NCBI GenBank assembly: GCA_963850915.1
Contig: CAWKND010000014.1
Coordinates: 372,001-436,000, forward strand
Direction: 5' to 3'
DNA from: CAVTWH01 sp963850915
Lineage (GTDB): Bacteria > Actinomycetota > Actinomycetes > Mycobacteriales > Micromonosporaceae
DNA: 64,000 nucleotides
This document shows, piece by piece, positions 62,715 to 64,000 of the stretch (positions within the stretch are counted from its first letter, which is position 1; every line of letters begins with the position of its first letter). The position numbers and the translations under genes were made by a program. The notes beneath the pieces were generated by a model. That model did not search any database. It had not been told where the DNA came from and worked only from the letters and a program-made list of their open reading frames with translations.

Positions 62715-63715
<1,001 letters not shown>

Positions 63716-63719
<4 letters not shown>

Positions 63720-64000
63720 CCAAAACGCTCGACGACCTGTTGAGCGAGGGTGTTGCTGGTCGGCGCGTACTCGTACGCGCCGACCTCAACGTTCCCCTCA
63801 ACGGCTCCGAGATCACTGACGACGGCCGGATCCGGGCCGTCCTGCCGACGATCGTCGCGCTCCGCGACGCCGGCGCCAAGGTGATCGTCTTCTCGCACCT
63901 GGGCCGCCCCAAGGGCGCGCCCGACCCCAAGTACACGCTCGCTCCGGTCGCCGCCCGGCTGGGTGAGCTGCTCGGCGCGCCGGTGGCCTTCGCCGCCGAC
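63716..64000 (+). CDS. pgk: Phosphoglycerate kinase (3' truncated by window end)
   Basis: Next glycolytic enzyme after gap; transfers phosphate from 1,3-bisphosphoglycerate to ADP. GTG 63716 overlaps the gap stop codon in GTGA. The 95 visible codons read TKTLDDLLSEGVAGRRVLVR, ADLNVPLNGSEITDDGRIRA, VIVFSHLGRPKGAPDPKYTL, which contains the conserved RADLNVP substrate loop and SHLGRPKG motif. The gene runs off the right edge in an open frame. Confidence 0.96.

Overview
This window comes from a high-GC actinobacterium, most likely a member of the Micromonosporaceae (family is inference; I cannot fix the genus). The signs are GTG-rich starts, a mycothiol-type maleylpyruvate isomerase homologue, an F420/PPOX-type oxidoreductase, whiA, and the actinobacterial gene orders polA...rpsA-coaE...uvrB and uvrA...uvrC-rapZ-yvcK-whiA-gap-pgk. 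It is chromosomal housekeeping sequence interleaved with accessory genes. I see no insertion sequence, phage, CRISPR array, rRNA or tRNA. Both ends cut genes: an ABC-transporter binding protein on the left and pgk on the right.

Layout: 1-2.5 kb, polar amino-acid ABC transporter. 2.5-14.3 kb, core genes polA, rpsA, coaE and uvrB, with a DppA-type peptidase, a frameshifted methyltransferase and a lipoprotein between them. 14.4-18 kb, methyltransferase, secreted SGNH esterase, small monooxygenase and an orphan LarA-type racemase. 18.3-25.3 kb, TerC behind a yybP-ykoY (Mn2+) riboswitch, a tyrosine phosphatase, a frameshifted zinc-ribbon membrane protein, an autoregulated ArsR-like regulator coupled to an S41-type protein, and typA. 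25.4-31 kb, a DedA protein fused to a dead PAP2 domain, and a membrane protein / DUF4397 / class F sortase group. 31-38 kb, signalling genes: a membrane-bound SARP-type regulator ending in a ComEA-like domain, a degenerate GGDEF-EAL membrane protein, a YbaK deacylase and a MEDS-HATPase protein. 38-47.8 kb, an AAA/nuclease-fold ATPase, a secreted GH54 arabinofuranosidase, a GT4-PlsC fusion, a metallo-hydrolase pair, rsgA, and a DUF6325/SHOCT pair. 48-64 kb, uvrA with a histone-H1-like tail, a membrane-anchored GH5 enzyme, a Rieske lipoprotein, a Na+/H+ antiporter, uvrC, rapZ-yvcK-whiA, and gap-pgk.

Three patterns run through the window. (1) Many genes have a TANNNT -10 box ending 6-7 bases before the start codon, as expected for leaderless transcripts. 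(2) The repair genes polA, uvrB and uvrC, and more weakly uvrA, share a TGTC...N8-TANNNT promoter that matches the RecA-NDp/PafBC DNA-damage promoter known from mycobacteria, so the nucleotide-excision-repair genes, scattered over 55 kb, may form one regulon. (3) The tetranucleotide GTAC is very common. It is created by otherwise disfavoured codons (GTA before C, GGT/CGT/AGT before ACC), which suggests selection or mutational pressure on the word itself.

Convergent gene pairs are usually separated by one hairpin that often contains a stop codon. Two genes (6170-6983 and 20382-21000) carry single-base frameshifts, either real decay or assembly errors.
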